From Streptococcus parasanguinis (GTDB lineage: Bacteria; Bacillota; Bacilli; Lactobacillales; Streptococcaceae), in NCBI GenBank assembly GCA_018365265.1, contig JAGZKI010000007.1, forward strand, positions 1 to 53,083: a stretch of DNA of 53,083 nucleotides, written 5' to 3'. Position numbers and translations under genes: made by a program. Below are positions 43,483 through 53,083 of the stretch, in pieces (position 1 is the stretch's first letter; the number at the start of each line of letters is the position of its first letter). Below the pieces are notes generated by a model. It saw nothing but the letters and a program-made list of their open reading frames with translations, was not told the origin of the DNA and did no database searches.

Positions 43483-44895
43483 ATGGCTGAAGAAAGAGTC
43501 GAACCGAAACCAATTGATCTCGGTGAATATAAATTTGGATTTCACGATGACGTTCAACCCATTCTCTCTACCGGGAAGGGATTGAATGAAGCGGTTATTC
43601 GTGAATTGTCTGCAGCAAAAAATGAACCAGAATGGATGCTCGAATTCCGTTTGAAATCTTTTGAAACCTTCAAAAAGATGCCCATGCAAACCTGGGGAGC
43701 CGATCTATCAGAAATTGACTTTGATGATTTGATCTATTATCAAAAACCTTCGGATAAACCTGCCCGTTCATGGGACGAAGTCCCAGAGAAAATCAAGGAA
43801 ACCTTTGAGCGTATCGGGATTCCTGAAGCGGAACGTGCTTACTTAGCGGGGGCTTCTGCTCAGTATGAATCAGAAGTGGTTTACCACAATATGAAAGAAG
43901 AGTTTGAAAAGTTGGGGATTATCTTTACCGATACGGATTCTGCCCTAAAAGAATATCCAGACCTTTTCAAACAGTATTTTGCGAAGTTAGTACCACCAAC
44001 GGACAACAAATTGGCTGCCCTCAACTCAGCAGTCTGGTCTGGTGGAACCTTCATTTATGTGCCAAAAGGCGTAAAAGTAGACGTTCCCCTTCAAACTTAC
44101 TTCCGTATCAACAATGAAAATACAGGTCAGTTTGAGCGTACCTTGATTATCGTGGATGAGGGGGCAAGTGTTCACTATGTAGAAGGCTGTACAGCACCGA
44201 CCTATTCAAGCAATAGCCTCCATGCAGCGATTGTTGAGATCTTTGCCTTGGATGGTGCATACATGCGCTACACGACTATCCAAAACTGGTCAGACAATGT
44301 CTACAACTTAGTCACCAAGCGGGCCAAAGCACAAAAAGATGCCACTGTTGAGTGGATCGATGGGAACTTAGGAGCGAAGACGACCATGAAGTACCCATCT
44401 GTTTATCTAGATGGAGAAGGAGCGCGTGGGACCATGTTGTCCATTGCCTTTGCGAATGCAGGTCAACACCAAGATACAGGTGCCAAGATGATCCACAATG
44501 CACCTCACACTAGCTCGTCTATCGTATCCAAATCCATCGCGAAGGGTGGCGGAAAGGTAGACTACCGTGGACAAGTTACCTTTAACAAAAATTCCAAGAA
44601 ATCAGTTTCTCACATCGAGTGTGACACCATTATCATGGATGATTTATCTGCATCAGATACGATTCCATTTAATGAAATCCACAACTCACAAGTTGCTTTG
44701 GAGCACGAAGCCAAGGTTTCAAAAATTTCAGAAGAGCAACTGTATTATTTGATGAGTCGTGGTTTGTCTGAATCAGAAGCGACAGAAATGATTGTCATGG
44801 GATTTGTAGAGCCCTTTACAAAAGAACTTCCAATGGAATATGCCGTTGAGTTAAACCGACTCATTAGCTACGAAATGGAAGGATCTGTTGGATAA
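43483..44895 (+). CDS. sufB: SufB, Fe-S scaffold core
   Basis: 470 residues. Core scaffold on which clusters are built. Conserved parts: [11 protein letters not shown] near the start, [36 protein letters not shown] (with the cysteine of the sulfur-transfer path), and [20 protein letters not shown] with another conserved cysteine. Last gene of sufCDSUB, ended by a two-way terminator. Confidence 0.97.
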   Translation: MAEERVEPKPIDLGEYKFGFHDDVQPILSTGKGLNEAVIRELSAAKNEPEWMLEFRLKSFETFKKMPMQTWGADLSEIDFDDLIYYQKPSDKPARSWDEVPEKIKETFERIGIPEAERAYLAGASAQYESEVVYHNMKEEFEKLGIIFTDTDSALKEYPDLFKQYFAKLVPPTDNKLAALNSAVWSGGTFIYVPKGVKVDVPLQTYFRINNENTGQFERTLIIVDEGASVHYVEGCTAPTYSSNSLHAAIVEIFALDGAYMRYTTIQNWSDNVYNLVTKRAKAQKDATVEWIDGNLGAKTTMKYPSVYLDGEGARGTMLSIAFANAGQHQDTGAKMIHNAPHTSSSIVSKSIAKGGGKVDYRGQVTFNKNSKKSVSHIECDTIIMDDLSASDTIPFNEIHNSQVALEHEAKVSKISEEQLYYLMSRGLSESEATEMIVMGFVEPFTKELPMEYAVELNRLISYEMEGSVG

Positions 44896-44914
44896 TTCGT
44901 TTTAATAGCAAAAT

Positions 44915-44952
44915 AAAATCACAATGGATTTGACTCCATTGTGATTTTTTTG
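44915..44952. terminator. Bidirectional terminator between sufB and the dacA-like gene
   Basis: 14-bp perfect stem AAAATCACAATGGA / TCCATTGTGATTTT, 6-nt loop, T-runs on both strands, between convergent genes. Confidence 0.92.
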
Positions 44953-44953
44953 C

Positions 44954-46195
44954 TTATAATTTTTCGTTGACATAACGGACGAATTCATTCCACCAAACCT
45001 TTAAGAAAAAGCTTTTCTCAATGGTTCTTCCTGCTACCATATCGACCGTTGGTTCTTGATCTTCTAAGTAGCCACGTCCGATTTTATCTGGATCAGTGTA
45101 GTGTAATTTTCCAAGACTTGTGCCTGATTTGACAGGTGCTCGGAATGATTCTTGGTTACTCTTGAATTGAATTTTTGGTTCCGCTTGACTACCTTGCTTT
45201 TCGACGATATAGAAGTCTTTTTTTGCAACAGCTAAAACAGTCTCTGACTTCCCATCCATGATAGTTGCCTTACTTTTTCCGTAGGGATCTCCTTTTTTGA
45301 CGACGATGGAAGAAACAAAGGTCCGTACCACGTAGTTCATCAGAGAAGAAGTAGCCACAAAGCGTGCGTATGGATCACCGTCAACTGCCTCAACTCCTAG
45401 GACAACTGTGATCATATGGATGCCATTTTGCGTCGTTGATGCAGCAAAGGTGATGCCTCCTTTGGTAGAGTTGCTGACCCGAAGGCCGTCAACGCCTGAA
45501 CGGTAATTCGGCATGCCTTCTAGCATCAGATTGGGGTTTTCAATCTGCGTGTTTGAAAAAAGAGCAGTGGGTTTTGAAGTATATTTGGTCACTTCAGGAA
45601 AATCCTGGAGTAAGTGCTTGGCAATGACAGCAATATCATAAGCACTCAATTGATTTTCGTCTCCTTTCCCGTCAGGATCTCCGCTGATGGTTTGAGTATT
45701 TAATCCGGTAGCATTAATTAAATGAGGAGATTGAATGCCCCATTCAGAAAGTTTTTGCTTCATTTTTTCAACGAAGCTTTTTTCGGAGCCCCCCACTTTC
45801 TCAGCTAAGGCCAAGGCAGCAGTGCTAGAATTTCCAACTAAAAGAGCAGTCAATAACTGTTCAACCGTATATTGGTTCGCTTCCATAGGAAGAGTACCAG
45901 CACCTTCGATATCATTTAAGGCCAGAGCTTTCTCAGACAATTTGATAGGATCTTTTAGAGAAAGTTTTTTTTCATGAATGGCTTCGAAAATCAGATAAGT
46001 GGTCAAGAGTGTAGATAGTCCCCCCACATCTCGCTTTTTCTCTGAATCCTTTTCATATAAGATTTTACCTGTATCAGCTTCAACAGCAATAGCACTTTGA
46101 GCAGGAAGTTCTAGCTCATCTGCTAGAACAACTTGATAAGGTAAACTGCATAACAGCAGCATGAAGGTTAAAAAAGAAAGAAAGAATTTTTTCAC
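44954..46195 (-). CDS. DacA/PBP3-like protein lacking penicillin-binding active-site motifs
   Basis: 413 residues, the size and layout of streptococcal D-Ala-D-Ala carboxypeptidase PBP3: signal peptide (to about A25), transpeptidase-like domain (about 30-270), a PBP5-type C-terminal domain and an amphipathic anchoring tail FFLKVWWNEFVRYVNEKL. But the three catalytic motifs are gone. Where pneumococcal PBP3, as I remember it, has SITK, this has GLST (59-62); SAN is replaced by NSS (122-124); KTG by RVS (239-241). The frame is intact, so it is not a simple pseudogene. It may be a regulatory or substrate-binding relic, or a decayed paralogue. It lies where dacA normally sits, next to suf. Confidence 0.85.
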   Translation of the reverse strand: MKKFFLSFLTFMLLLCSLPYQVVLADELELPAQSAIAVEADTGKILYEKDSEKKRDVGGLSTLLTTYLIFEAIHEKKLSLKDPIKLSEKALALNDIEGAGTLPMEANQYTVEQLLTALLVGNSSTAALALAEKVGGSEKSFVEKMKQKLSEWGIQSPHLINATGLNTQTISGDPDGKGDENQLSAYDIAVIAKHLLQDFPEVTKYTSKPTALFSNTQIENPNLMLEGMPNYRSGVDGLRVSNSTKGGITFAASTTQNGIHMITVVLGVEAVDGDPYARFVATSSLMNYVVRTFVSSIVVKKGDPYGKSKATIMDGKSETVLAVAKKDFYIVEKQGSQAEPKIQFKSNQESFRAPVKSGTSLGKLHYTDPDKIGRGYLEDQEPTVDMVAGRTIEKSFFLKVWWNEFVRYVNEKL

Positions 46196-46317
46196 AGTTG
46201 TTTCCTCGTTGCTTAGTCCTCTCTATTGTATCATACAAATGATCAATGGAAAATCGTAAAATCATCAATTAGGCTAAAAAGTCAATCATAGCAAGGCTTT
46301 TGGATGGGGTTGAAGCG

Positions 46318-46332
46318 AATATTCAGAAAATT
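46318..46332 (+). promoter_or_regulatory. CodY box upstream of amiA
   Basis: AATATTCAGAAAATT matches the CodY consensus at 14 of 15 positions. It ends 4 bp before the -35, so CodY would block the promoter when nutrients are rich. Confidence 0.8.
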
Positions 46333-46335
46333 TAG

Positions 46336-46364
46336 TTTACTTTTTTTTCTACTTGTGATATAAT
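46336..46364 (+). promoter_or_regulatory. ami operon promoter
   Basis: TTTACT (46336-46341), 17-bp spacing, extended -10 TG-A-TATAAT (46356-46364). Confidence 0.85.
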
Positions 46365-46400
46365 CTTAAACAAATCTAAAAAAACTATTGGAGAATTCCT

Positions 46401-48386
46401 ATGAAAAAAGGTAAAGTATTCGCAGTTGCCGGAGTAACACTCCTTGCAGCTGGATTGTTGGCTGCATGTTCTGGTTCAAACACTAGCAAAGCAAGCTCAG
46501 GCGAAGACAAAAACTATGGTTATGTCTACACAGATGATCCTCAAACTTTGGACTACACTGTATCTTCTAAAGCTGCTACACATGATATCACTACAAACGT
46601 CGTAGATGGTTTGATGGCAAATGACAAGTATGGTAATCTCGTACCATCACTTGCAGAAGATTGGTCTGTTTCAAAAGATGGTTTGACTTATACCTACAAG
46701 ATTCGTAAAGGGGTTAAGTGGTACGATGCAGACGGTGAAGAACATGGCGAAGTGACAGCTAAAGACTTTGTAACAGGTTTGAAACACGCTGCTGATAAAA
46801 AATCGGAAACTCTTTCACTAGTTCAAGGCTCAATCAAAGGCTTGGATGATTATGTACAAGGAAAAACTACAGACTTCAGCCAAGTTGGTGTCAAAGCTGT
46901 TGATGATTACACACTTCAATACACATTGAACAAACCTGAAACCTTCTGGAACTCTAAAACAACAAACGGAATCTTGTTCCCAATTAGCACAGATTTCTTG
47001 AAGAGTAAGGGAGATGATTTTGGTCAACCAAACGATGTGAAGTCAATCCTTGCAAACGGACCTTTCCTTCTTAAATCTATTACGTCAAAATCATCTGTTG
47101 TATTTGAAAAGAATGACAACTACTGGGATAAGAAAAACGTTCACCTTAAAGAAGTGAAACTTACCTACTACGATGGATCAGACCAAGATTCATTGGCGCG
47201 TGGTTTCTCTGATGGTGCTTATACAGCTGCTCGTCTTTTCCCAGCAAGTTCAAACTTTGCAACTGTATCTAAAAAATACAAAGACAACATCTATAATACA
47301 CCGGCTGGTTCAGGGGTAGCGGTTCTTGGTTTCAACATTGACCGTCAATCATACAAACATACTGCTAAGAAATCAGATGCTGAAAAGACTGCGACTAAGA
47401 AAGCAATCTTGAACAAAGATTTCCGTCAAGCTATCACTTTTGCCTTGAACCGTGAAAACTACTCAGCGCAAGTAAATAGTAAAGCATTTGCTAAACCAGC
47501 TATCCGTAATACCTATACAGCTCCAGCTTTTGTACAAGTTAATGGGAAAGACTTTGGAGATGTGGTTGCAGATAAGTTGACTACTTATGGAGACCAATGG
47601 AAAGGTGTCAACCTTGCAGATGGTCAAGATGGTCTTTATAACAAAGACAAAGCAAAAGCACAACTTGAAAAAGCAAAAGCTGAACTTCAAAAAGATGGCG
47701 TTCAATTCCCAATTCATATTGACGTACCAGTAGCACAAAACTCTACAAACTTTGTTTCACGGATGCAATCATTGAAACAAACAGTGGAAGATACTCTTGG
47801 TAAAGACAATGTTGTCCTTGACCTTCAAATGATGGACCAAGACGAAGTGTTGAACATCACGTTGAATGTTCCATCAGCTGCAGATGCAGATTGGGATCTT
47901 CAAGGATTGGTCGGATGGAACCCAGACTACGATGATCCATCAACTTACCTTGATACTCTTCAACCTTCATCAGAAGACCAAACAAAAGTTTACCTTGGTT
48001 TTGCAGGTGGTGTAGATAATGCTTCAGCCAAAGCAGTTGGCTTGGATGAGTATGCGAAACTTCTTGCAGACGCTAATAGCGAATCACTTGATGTAGCTAA
48101 ACGTTACGAAAAATATGCTACTGCTCAAGCTTGGTTGAGTGACAGTGCCTTGGTAATCCCAACAATGTCAAGCACAGGCGCAGCAACAGTTGTTTCTAAA
48201 GTGGTTCCATTCTCTGGCCCATCAGCTCAAACAGGTAACAAAGGATCTGCTTACTTCAAATATGTAGAAGTTCAAGATGAACCTGTTACTAAGAAACAAT
48301 ACGAACAAGCACGTGAAAAATGGCAAAAAGAAAAAGCTGAGTCAAACAAAAAAGCTCAACAAGATCTTGAAAAACACGTTAAATAA
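46401..48386 (+). CDS. amiA: Oligopeptide-binding lipoprotein AmiA
   Basis: 661 residues. Surface lipoprotein that captures oligopeptides for import, including signalling peptides. Lipobox LLAAC with lipidated C23; SBP_bac_5 features YVYTDDPQTLDYTVSSKAATHDI, LAEDWSVSKDGLTYTYKIRKGVKWYDADG and WNPDYDDPSTYLDTL. A Lys/Glu-rich tail (QAREKWQKEKAESNKKAQQDLEKH) ends it. Very strong codon bias. First gene of amiACDEF, followed by a partial terminator. Confidence 0.96.
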   Translation: MKKGKVFAVAGVTLLAAGLLAACSGSNTSKASSGEDKNYGYVYTDDPQTLDYTVSSKAATHDITTNVVDGLMANDKYGNLVPSLAEDWSVSKDGLTYTYKIRKGVKWYDADGEEHGEVTAKDFVTGLKHAADKKSETLSLVQGSIKGLDDYVQGKTTDFSQVGVKAVDDYTLQYTLNKPETFWNSKTTNGILFPISTDFLKSKGDDFGQPNDVKSILANGPFLLKSITSKSSVVFEKNDNYWDKKNVHLKEVKLTYYDGSDQDSLARGFSDGAYTAARLFPASSNFATVSKKYKDNIYNTPAGSGVAVLGFNIDRQSYKHTAKKSDAEKTATKKAILNKDFRQAITFALNRENYSAQVNSKAFAKPAIRNTYTAPAFVQVNGKDFGDVVADKLTTYGDQWKGVNLADGQDGLYNKDKAKAQLEKAKAELQKDGVQFPIHIDVPVAQNSTNFVSRMQSLKQTVEDTLGKDNVVLDLQMMDQDEVLNITLNVPSAADADWDLQGLVGWNPDYDDPSTYLDTLQPSSEDQTKVYLGFAGGVDNASAKAVGLDEYAKLLADANSESLDVAKRYEKYATAQAWLSDSALVIPTMSSTGAATVVSKVVPFSGPSAQTGNKGSAYFKYVEVQDEPVTKKQYEQAREKWQKEKAESNKKAQQDLEKHVK

Positions 48387-48406
48387 TTAAATTATTGCTT
48401 TTCATT

Positions 48407-48440
48407 AGAACTTTCTCTTCTAGGGGAGAAAGTTCTTTTG
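48407..48440 (+). terminator. Hairpin between amiA and amiC
   Basis: 11-bp stem AGAACTTTCTC / GAGAAAGTTCT, 8-nt loop, only four T. It probably lets some transcripts through, giving more AmiA than permease. Confidence 0.75.
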
Positions 48441-48459
48441 GACATTAAAGGAATGAAAT

Positions 48460-49959
48460 ATGAAAAAATATGTTTTTATGCGTATTTTGCGTTCGTTAGT
48501 GTCGATCTTTCTCGTCACGACATTAACCTACATGATTATCTATACGCTAACACCGAGAAATCTCATCTTTAAAAATGACCCCAACTACAATAAAGTAGCG
48601 AAGACAAAAGATTCGAAGATCAACTACGAAAATACTGTCTACGATCGCATGGGTTATTTGGAATACATGGATTCAAAGAGCTTGCAACAAAAAGCAAGTA
48701 AAGAAGATTCTTCTGTAACAGTTGATGCGACAACTGCCAATGAAAAGATCTATAAGGAATACATTAACAAATTAGGTCATGGTTGGCAGTTGAAACGTTT
48801 CCCAGAAAGTAAGTCTTTCTATGCGGTGCGTGAAATTCCAGTTTTTGAACGTGTCGTCAGCTTCTATGCGAATTTGATTCAGTTTGATCATCCAGGTTGG
48901 GTGAAAGATGCTTCAAATCCAAACCTCAAACGCTATATCCGTATTGAAAATGATCCGTCTATTGGTTGGTCAGTTGTAGGTTCTGGTACGAAACACAAAT
49001 ACCTCTTGTACTTTAATGGTCAATTCCCATATGTACACCAAAACTTTGTGACCTTAAACCTTGGAAATTCATATCCAACTTATTCAAATACCCCTGTTCT
49101 TCAAGTTATTACACAAGGACAAGGAACAACTAAGAAGAGTGAAGTGAACTTCCCAACAGGTAAAAAGACATCTTCAATCGATATCTACTCACGTACCTAC
49201 AAATCACCAAGTAAGGCAGACTCACAAGATATCAGTCGATTTGGTAAAGGGGACGCTTATACAGCAACGTTGAGCAACTATGAGAATCCATCCATGATTG
49301 CATCTTCTTCAATCATTGGTTTGATCGGTATTGCAATTTCTTATTTGATTGCGATCCCATTAGGATCTTACATGGCTCTGTTCAAGAACTCATGGTTTGA
49401 TAGCATCTCAACAGCTGCTTTGACATTTATGATGTCTCTTCCAACCATTGCTTCGGTCTACATTGTCCGTTTAGCAGGTTCATTCTTTGGGCTTCCAGAC
49501 TCATTCCCAGTTCTTGGAGCACAGGACTGGCGTTCATATGTATTGCCGTCTCTGATTCTTGGTTTATTGAGTGCACCATTTAACGCCGTTTGGATTCGTC
49601 GTTACATGATCGATATCCATTCACAAGATTTCGTCCGTTTTGCTCGTTCAAAAGGATTGTCAGAACGTGAGATTTCAAAAAAACACATCTTCAAAAATGC
49701 GATGGTTCCATTGGTATCTGGTATTCCGACATCTATTATTGGAGTTATCTCAGGTGCGACACTTACTGAAACAGTCTTCGCTTTCCCAGGTATGGGTAAA
49801 ATGTTGATTGACTCTATTAAAGCATCAAACAACACCATGGTTATCGGACTTGTCTTCATCTTCACATCGCTTGGTATCTTTGCTGCCATGTTAGGTGATA
49901 TCTTGATGACAGTGCTTGATCCACGGATTAAATTAACGAATACGAAAGGAGGCAAATAA
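48460..49959 (+). CDS. amiC: Oligopeptide permease AmiC
   Basis: 499 residues. Membrane channel subunit. One helix at the start ([19 protein letters not shown]), then a large outside insert of about 240 residues characteristic of streptococcal AmiC, then five helices with the coupling motif [35 protein letters not shown] precedes the ATG. Shares one base with the amiD start. Confidence 0.95.
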   Translation: MKKYVFMRILRSLVSIFLVTTLTYMIIYTLTPRNLIFKNDPNYNKVAKTKDSKINYENTVYDRMGYLEYMDSKSLQQKASKEDSSVTVDATTANEKIYKEYINKLGHGWQLKRFPESKSFYAVREIPVFERVVSFYANLIQFDHPGWVKDASNPNLKRYIRIENDPSIGWSVVGSGTKHKYLLYFNGQFPYVHQNFVTLNLGNSYPTYSNTPVLQVITQGQGTTKKSEVNFPTGKKTSSIDIYSRTYKSPSKADSQDISRFGKGDAYTATLSNYENPSMIASSSIIGLIGIAISYLIAIPLGSYMALFKNSWFDSISTAALTFMMSLPTIASVYIVRLAGSFFGLPDSFPVLGAQDWRSYVLPSLILGLLSAPFNAVWIRRYMIDIHSQDFVRFARSKGLSEREISKKHIFKNAMVPLVSGIPTSIIGVISGATLTETVFAFPGMGKMLIDSIKASNNTMVIGLVFIFTSLGIFAAMLGDILMTVLDPRIKLTNTKGGK

Positions 49960-50885
49960 TGGCTACAATCGATAAAAATAAATTTCAGTTTGTAAAACGC
50001 GATGACTTTGCCTCTGAAGTAATCGATGCTCCAGCGTATTCATACTGGAAATCTGTATTCAGACAATTCTTTAAAAAAAGAACCACGATCATTATGCTTG
50101 CTGTTTTGATTGGGATTCTCTTGATGAGTTTTATCTACCCGATGTTTTCAAATTTTGATTACAACGACGTAAGTAAGGTAAATGACTTTTCAGCACGTTT
50201 GAATCCACCAAGTGCCAAAGCTTTCTTTGGTACAGATAACAACGGTAAATCCCTCTTTGATGGAGTTTGGTTTGGTGCTCGAAATTCGATTATCATTTCC
50301 TTTATCGCAACTGTTATTAACGTGGTGGTCGGAGTCATCGTTGGTGGAATTTGGGGAATCTCAAAATCCATCGACCGTATCATGATGGAAGTTTATAACG
50401 TTATTTCAAACATTCCATTTATGTTGATCGTTATCGTCTTGACTTACTCAATGGGATCTGGTTTCTGGAATTTGATTCTTGCCATGTCCTTAACAGGATG
50501 GATCGGAATTGCCTACATGATTCGTGTTCAAATCATGCGTTACCGTGATTTGGAGTACAACTTGGCCAGTCGAACATTAGGAACACCAACGTTGAAAATT
50601 GTTACGAAAAATATTTTACCTCAATTGGTATCTGTAATCGTGACCCAGACATCACAAATGTTACCAAGTTTTATTTCTTACGAAGCTTTCCTTTCCTTCT
50701 TCGGACTTGGTCTTCCAATCACAGTTCCAAGTTTGGGACGGTTGATTTCTGACTATTCTCAAAACGTAACTACAAATGCTTATCTATTCTGGATTCCGCT
50801 TACTGTTTTGATTTTAGTATCCTTGTCATTCTTTATCGTCGGACAAAACTTGGCCGATGCCAGCGACCCACGTACACATAGATAG
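49959..50885 (+). CDS. amiD: Oligopeptide permease AmiD
   Basis: 308 residues. Second channel subunit, six helices; [27 protein letters not shown] is the typical OppC outside loop, and [28 protein letters not shown] the coupling motif. AAGGAGG lies 8 bp before ATG, inside amiC. Confidence 0.95.
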   Translation: MATIDKNKFQFVKRDDFASEVIDAPAYSYWKSVFRQFFKKRTTIIMLAVLIGILLMSFIYPMFSNFDYNDVSKVNDFSARLNPPSAKAFFGTDNNGKSLFDGVWFGARNSIIISFIATVINVVVGVIVGGIWGISKSIDRIMMEVYNVISNIPFMLIVIVLTYSMGSGFWNLILAMSLTGWIGIAYMIRVQIMRYRDLEYNLASRTLGTPTLKIVTKNILPQLVSVIVTQTSQMLPSFISYEAFLSFFGLGLPITVPSLGRLISDYSQNVTTNAYLFWIPLTVLILVSLSFFIVGQNLADASDPRTHR

Positions 50886-50896
50886 GAGGAGTAGAT

Positions 50897-51964
50897 ATGA
50901 CATCAAATAACAATATTATTTTATCTGCTCAAGATATCGTAGTGGAATTTGACGTGCGCGATCGCGTATTGACAGCTATTCGTGGCGTATCGCTTGAGCT
51001 AGTAGAAGGTGAAGTTCTTGCCTTGGTTGGTGAGTCAGGTTCAGGGAAATCAGTTTTGACAAAGACATTCACCGGAATGTTAGAAGATAACGGCCGTATT
51101 GCTCAAGGTTCGATTAAGTATCGTGGCCAAGAATTGACGGATTTGGCATCCAATAAAGATTGGGAAAATATTCGTGGTTCTAAAATCGCTACAATTTTCC
51201 AAGACCCAATGACAAGTTTGGACCCAATCAATACAATTGGTTCACAAATTACTGAAGTCATTATCAAACACCAAGGGAAAACAGCTAAAGAAGCTAGAGA
51301 AATGGCTTTGGACTATATGGAGAAAGTTGGAATTCCAGATGCGGAACGTCGTTTTGATGAGTATCCATTCCAATATTCAGGTGGGATGCGTCAACGGATC
51401 GTTATTGCCATCGCCTTGGCCTGCCGTCCAGATATCTTGATCTGTGATGAACCAACAACAGCCCTTGACGTAACCATTCAAGCGCAAATCATTGATTTGT
51501 TGAAATCCCTTCAAAAAGAATACCAATTTACAGTTATCTTTATCACCCACGACTTAGGTGTGGTTGCAAGTATTGCAGATAAAGTAGCCGTTATGTATGC
51601 TGGAGAAATTGTTGAGTTTGGTAAAGTAGAAGAAATTTTCTACGATCCAAAACATCCATACACATGGAGCTTGCTTTCAAGCTTGCCTCAATTGTCAACC
51701 TCAGATGGTGATCTTTACTCTATTCCAGGAACCCCGCCATCATTGTATGCTCCAATCAAAGGAGATGCCTTCGCACTTCGTTCAGACTATGCAATGCAGA
51801 TTGATTTTGAAGAAGAGGCACCTGCTTTCAAAGTGACCGATACTCACTGGGCTAAGACATGGTTGCTCCATCCAGATGCACCAACAGTTCATAAACCAGA
51901 AGTAATCGAAAACCTTCACGAAAAGATTGGCTCAAAAATGGGCTTCACTCACATTACAGAATAG
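50897..51964 (+). CDS. amiE: Oligopeptide transporter ATPase AmiE
   Basis: 355 residues. Walker A GESGSGKS (about 40-47), [14 protein letters not shown] signature, Walker [12 protein letters not shown], and the C-terminal oligopeptide-ATPase region ([20 protein letters not shown].. [20 protein letters not shown]). Works with AmiF. GGAGGAG upstream. Confidence 0.96.
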   Translation: MTSNNNIILSAQDIVVEFDVRDRVLTAIRGVSLELVEGEVLALVGESGSGKSVLTKTFTGMLEDNGRIAQGSIKYRGQELTDLASNKDWENIRGSKIATIFQDPMTSLDPINTIGSQITEVIIKHQGKTAKEAREMALDYMEKVGIPDAERRFDEYPFQYSGGMRQRIVIAIALACRPDILICDEPTTALDVTIQAQIIDLLKSLQKEYQFTVIFITHDLGVVASIADKVAVMYAGEIVEFGKVEEIFYDPKHPYTWSLLSSLPQLSTSDGDLYSIPGTPPSLYAPIKGDAFALRSDYAMQIDFEEEAPAFKVTDTHWAKTWLLHPDAPTVHKPEVIENLHEKIGSKMGFTHITE

Positions 51965-51974
51965 GAGGAAGGAA

Positions 51975-52901
51975 ATGACTGAAAAATTAGTTGAAATTAA
52001 AGATTTAGAAATTTCCTTCGGTGAAGGAAGTAAAAAATTCGTTGCTGTAAAGAACGCCAACTTTTTCATTAATAAGGGAGAAACTTTCTCTCTTGTTGGT
52101 GAATCAGGAAGTGGTAAGACAACAATTGGGCGTGCGATCATTGGTTTGAATGATACAAGTGCTGGAGAAATTATTTATGACGGTCGCAAGATCAACGGAA
52201 AAAACTCTCATAGTGAAAAATCAGAGTTGATCCGTAAAATTCAAATGATCTTCCAAGACCCAGCAGCAAGTTTGAATGAACGTGCAACAGTTGATTATAT
52301 TATCTCTGAAGGTTTGATCAACCACCATTTGTTTAACAGCGAAGAAGAACGTCAGGAAAAAGTAAAAAATATTATGCATGAAGTTGGGCTTCTAGCAGAA
52401 CATTTGACACGTTATCCTCACGAATTCTCAGGTGGGCAACGTCAACGGATCGGTATTGCCCGTGCACTTGTCATGGAACCAGAATTTGTCATTGCGGATG
52501 AACCAATCTCAGCTCTTGACGTTTCAGTACGTGCACAGGTCTTGAACCTTTTGAAAAAATTCCAAAGAGAATTAGGCTTGACCTACCTCTTTATCGCCCA
52601 TGACTTGTCAGTTGTACGCTTCATTTCCGACCGTATTGCAGTTATCTATAAAGGGGTTATTGTAGAAGTGGCAGAAACTGAAGAACTATTTAACCACCCA
52701 ATCCATCCATACACTCAATCCCTACTTTCAGCAGTCCCAATTCCAGATCCAATTCTAGAACGTAAAAAAGTTCTAAAAATCTATGATCCAGAACAACATG
52801 ATTACTCTGAAGATAAACCACAAATGGTTGAAATTAAACCAGGTCATTATGTATGGGCTAACAAAGCTGAAGAAAACAAATACAGACAAGAATATAAATA
52901 G
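51975..52901 (+). CDS. amiF: Oligopeptide transporter ATPase AmiF
   Basis: 308 residues. Walker [10 protein letters not shown] (about 41-49), [14 protein letters not shown], Walker [13 protein letters not shown], and [25 protein letters not shown] 51975 is chosen because AGGAGG (51963-51968) lies 6 bp before it; the frame open to 51927 overlaps amiE and has no such site. Last gene of the ami operon; the terminator stem begins inside its stop codon. Confidence 0.96.
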   Translation: MTEKLVEIKDLEISFGEGSKKFVAVKNANFFINKGETFSLVGESGSGKTTIGRAIIGLNDTSAGEIIYDGRKINGKNSHSEKSELIRKIQMIFQDPAASLNERATVDYIISEGLINHHLFNSEEERQEKVKNIMHEVGLLAEHLTRYPHEFSGGQRQRIGIARALVMEPEFVIADEPISALDVSVRAQVLNLLKKFQRELGLTYLFIAHDLSVVRFISDRIAVIYKGVIVEVAETEELFNHPIHPYTQSLLSAVPIPDPILERKKVLKIYDPEQHDYSEDKPQMVEIKPGHYVWANKAEENKYRQEYK

Positions 52902-52922
52902 AGAGGATTCCCTCTCTATTTT
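52898..52922 (+). terminator. ami operon terminator
   Basis: 9-bp perfect stem ATAGAGAGG / CCTCTCTAT, loop ATTC, short T-run; the stem overlaps the amiF stop codon. Confidence 0.85.
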
Positions 52923-52929
52923 CTTTTTT

Positions 52930-53001
52930 TCAAAAAAACTTTCAAAAAAATAAAATTTTTTGGAAAAAAGTATTGACAGTAAGAGTAGGTCATGATATAC
53001 T
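52930..53001 (+). promoter_or_regulatory. rRNA operon promoter with UP element
   Basis: Phased A-tracts (52931-52970) form a likely UP element, then TTGACA (52973-52978), 17-bp spacing, extended -10 TG-A-TATACT (52993-53001). Both hexamers are at or near consensus, as expected of a very strong rRNA promoter. Confidence 0.92.
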
Positions 53002-53083
53002 AATATAGTTGTCGCGAGAGAGCGACAAAGACCTTTGAAAACTGAACAAGACGAACCAATGTGCAGGGCACTATAACGGAAGT
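53002..53083 (+). other. 5' leader of an rRNA operon (16S starts beyond the window)
   Basis: Hairpin TTGTCGC / GCGACAA (53009-53028), then CTTTGAAAACTGAACAA (from 53033), which is characteristic of Firmicute rRNA leaders. No mature 16S sequence is reached before 53083. Confidence 0.85.

Noticed and set aside
53002..53083. 16S rRNA gene
   Set aside because: Only the promoter and leader are within the window; the mature 16S start is not reached.

Overview
The window is a 53 kb piece of a low-GC Gram-positive chromosome, almost certainly a viridans-group Streptococcus. The evidence is gene content and order: fba; a LytTR/LiaF-like module; rpmB, the Asp23 protein and fakA; ilvBNCA; mecA, rgpG and sufCDSUB; then a dacA-like gene and amiACDEF. 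AGGAGG-type ribosome binding sites and many extended -10 (TGnTATAAT) promoters fit this. I cannot name the species. The mecA-to-dacA-like order resembles the pneumococcal order as I remember it, but the gene set is not simply pneumococcal.

Layout. 1-1172: one end of a dispersed repeat, then fba (class II aldolase) with its terminator. 1173-12938: an accessory island. It holds two related small membrane-anchored proteins and an enlarged type III-like restriction-modification locus: PLD/SNF2 helicase, DUF4391 protein, Mod, a small membrane protein plus a TIR-like protein, and Res. The segment is bracketed by 43-bp direct repeats (41/43 identical) that duplicate the fba terminator, so it looks like an insertion behind fba. 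12965-16867: an alpha/beta hydrolase and a three-gene ABC-2 exporter. 16968-17040: tRNA-Thr(CGU).

17237-18997: a LytTR regulator with a LiaF-like membrane partner, and a separate promoter carrying a textbook LytTR-type direct repeat in front of a stand-alone paralogue of the partner's membrane domain. 19116-21479: rpmB, an Asp23 protein and fakA. 21763-26037: a DUF1307 lipoprotein, then an ABC exporter co-transcribed with a DesK/DesR-type two-component system and preceded by a likely response-regulator operator. 26225-30812: branched-chain amino acid synthesis ilvBNC and ilvA, with a CodY box. 30923-34562: an SPFH protein, a small helix-turn-helix-like protein, and a glutamine/polar amino acid ABC transporter on the minus strand. 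34680-39559: a DUF2207 protein, uppP, mecA and rgpG. 39694-44895: the SUF Fe-S operon. 44954-46195 (minus): a DacA/PBP3 homologue that appears to have lost all three penicillin-binding active-site motifs. 46401-52901: the Ami oligopeptide permease, also with a CodY box. 52930-53083: the UP element, promoter and leader of an rRNA operon whose 16S gene lies beyond the window.

Most of the window is housekeeping. The most unusual parts are the island, with its TIR/membrane pair set between mod and res; the LytTR circuit; and the apparently dead PBP at the dacA position. Family names are from recognition of motifs and gene order. No database search was run.
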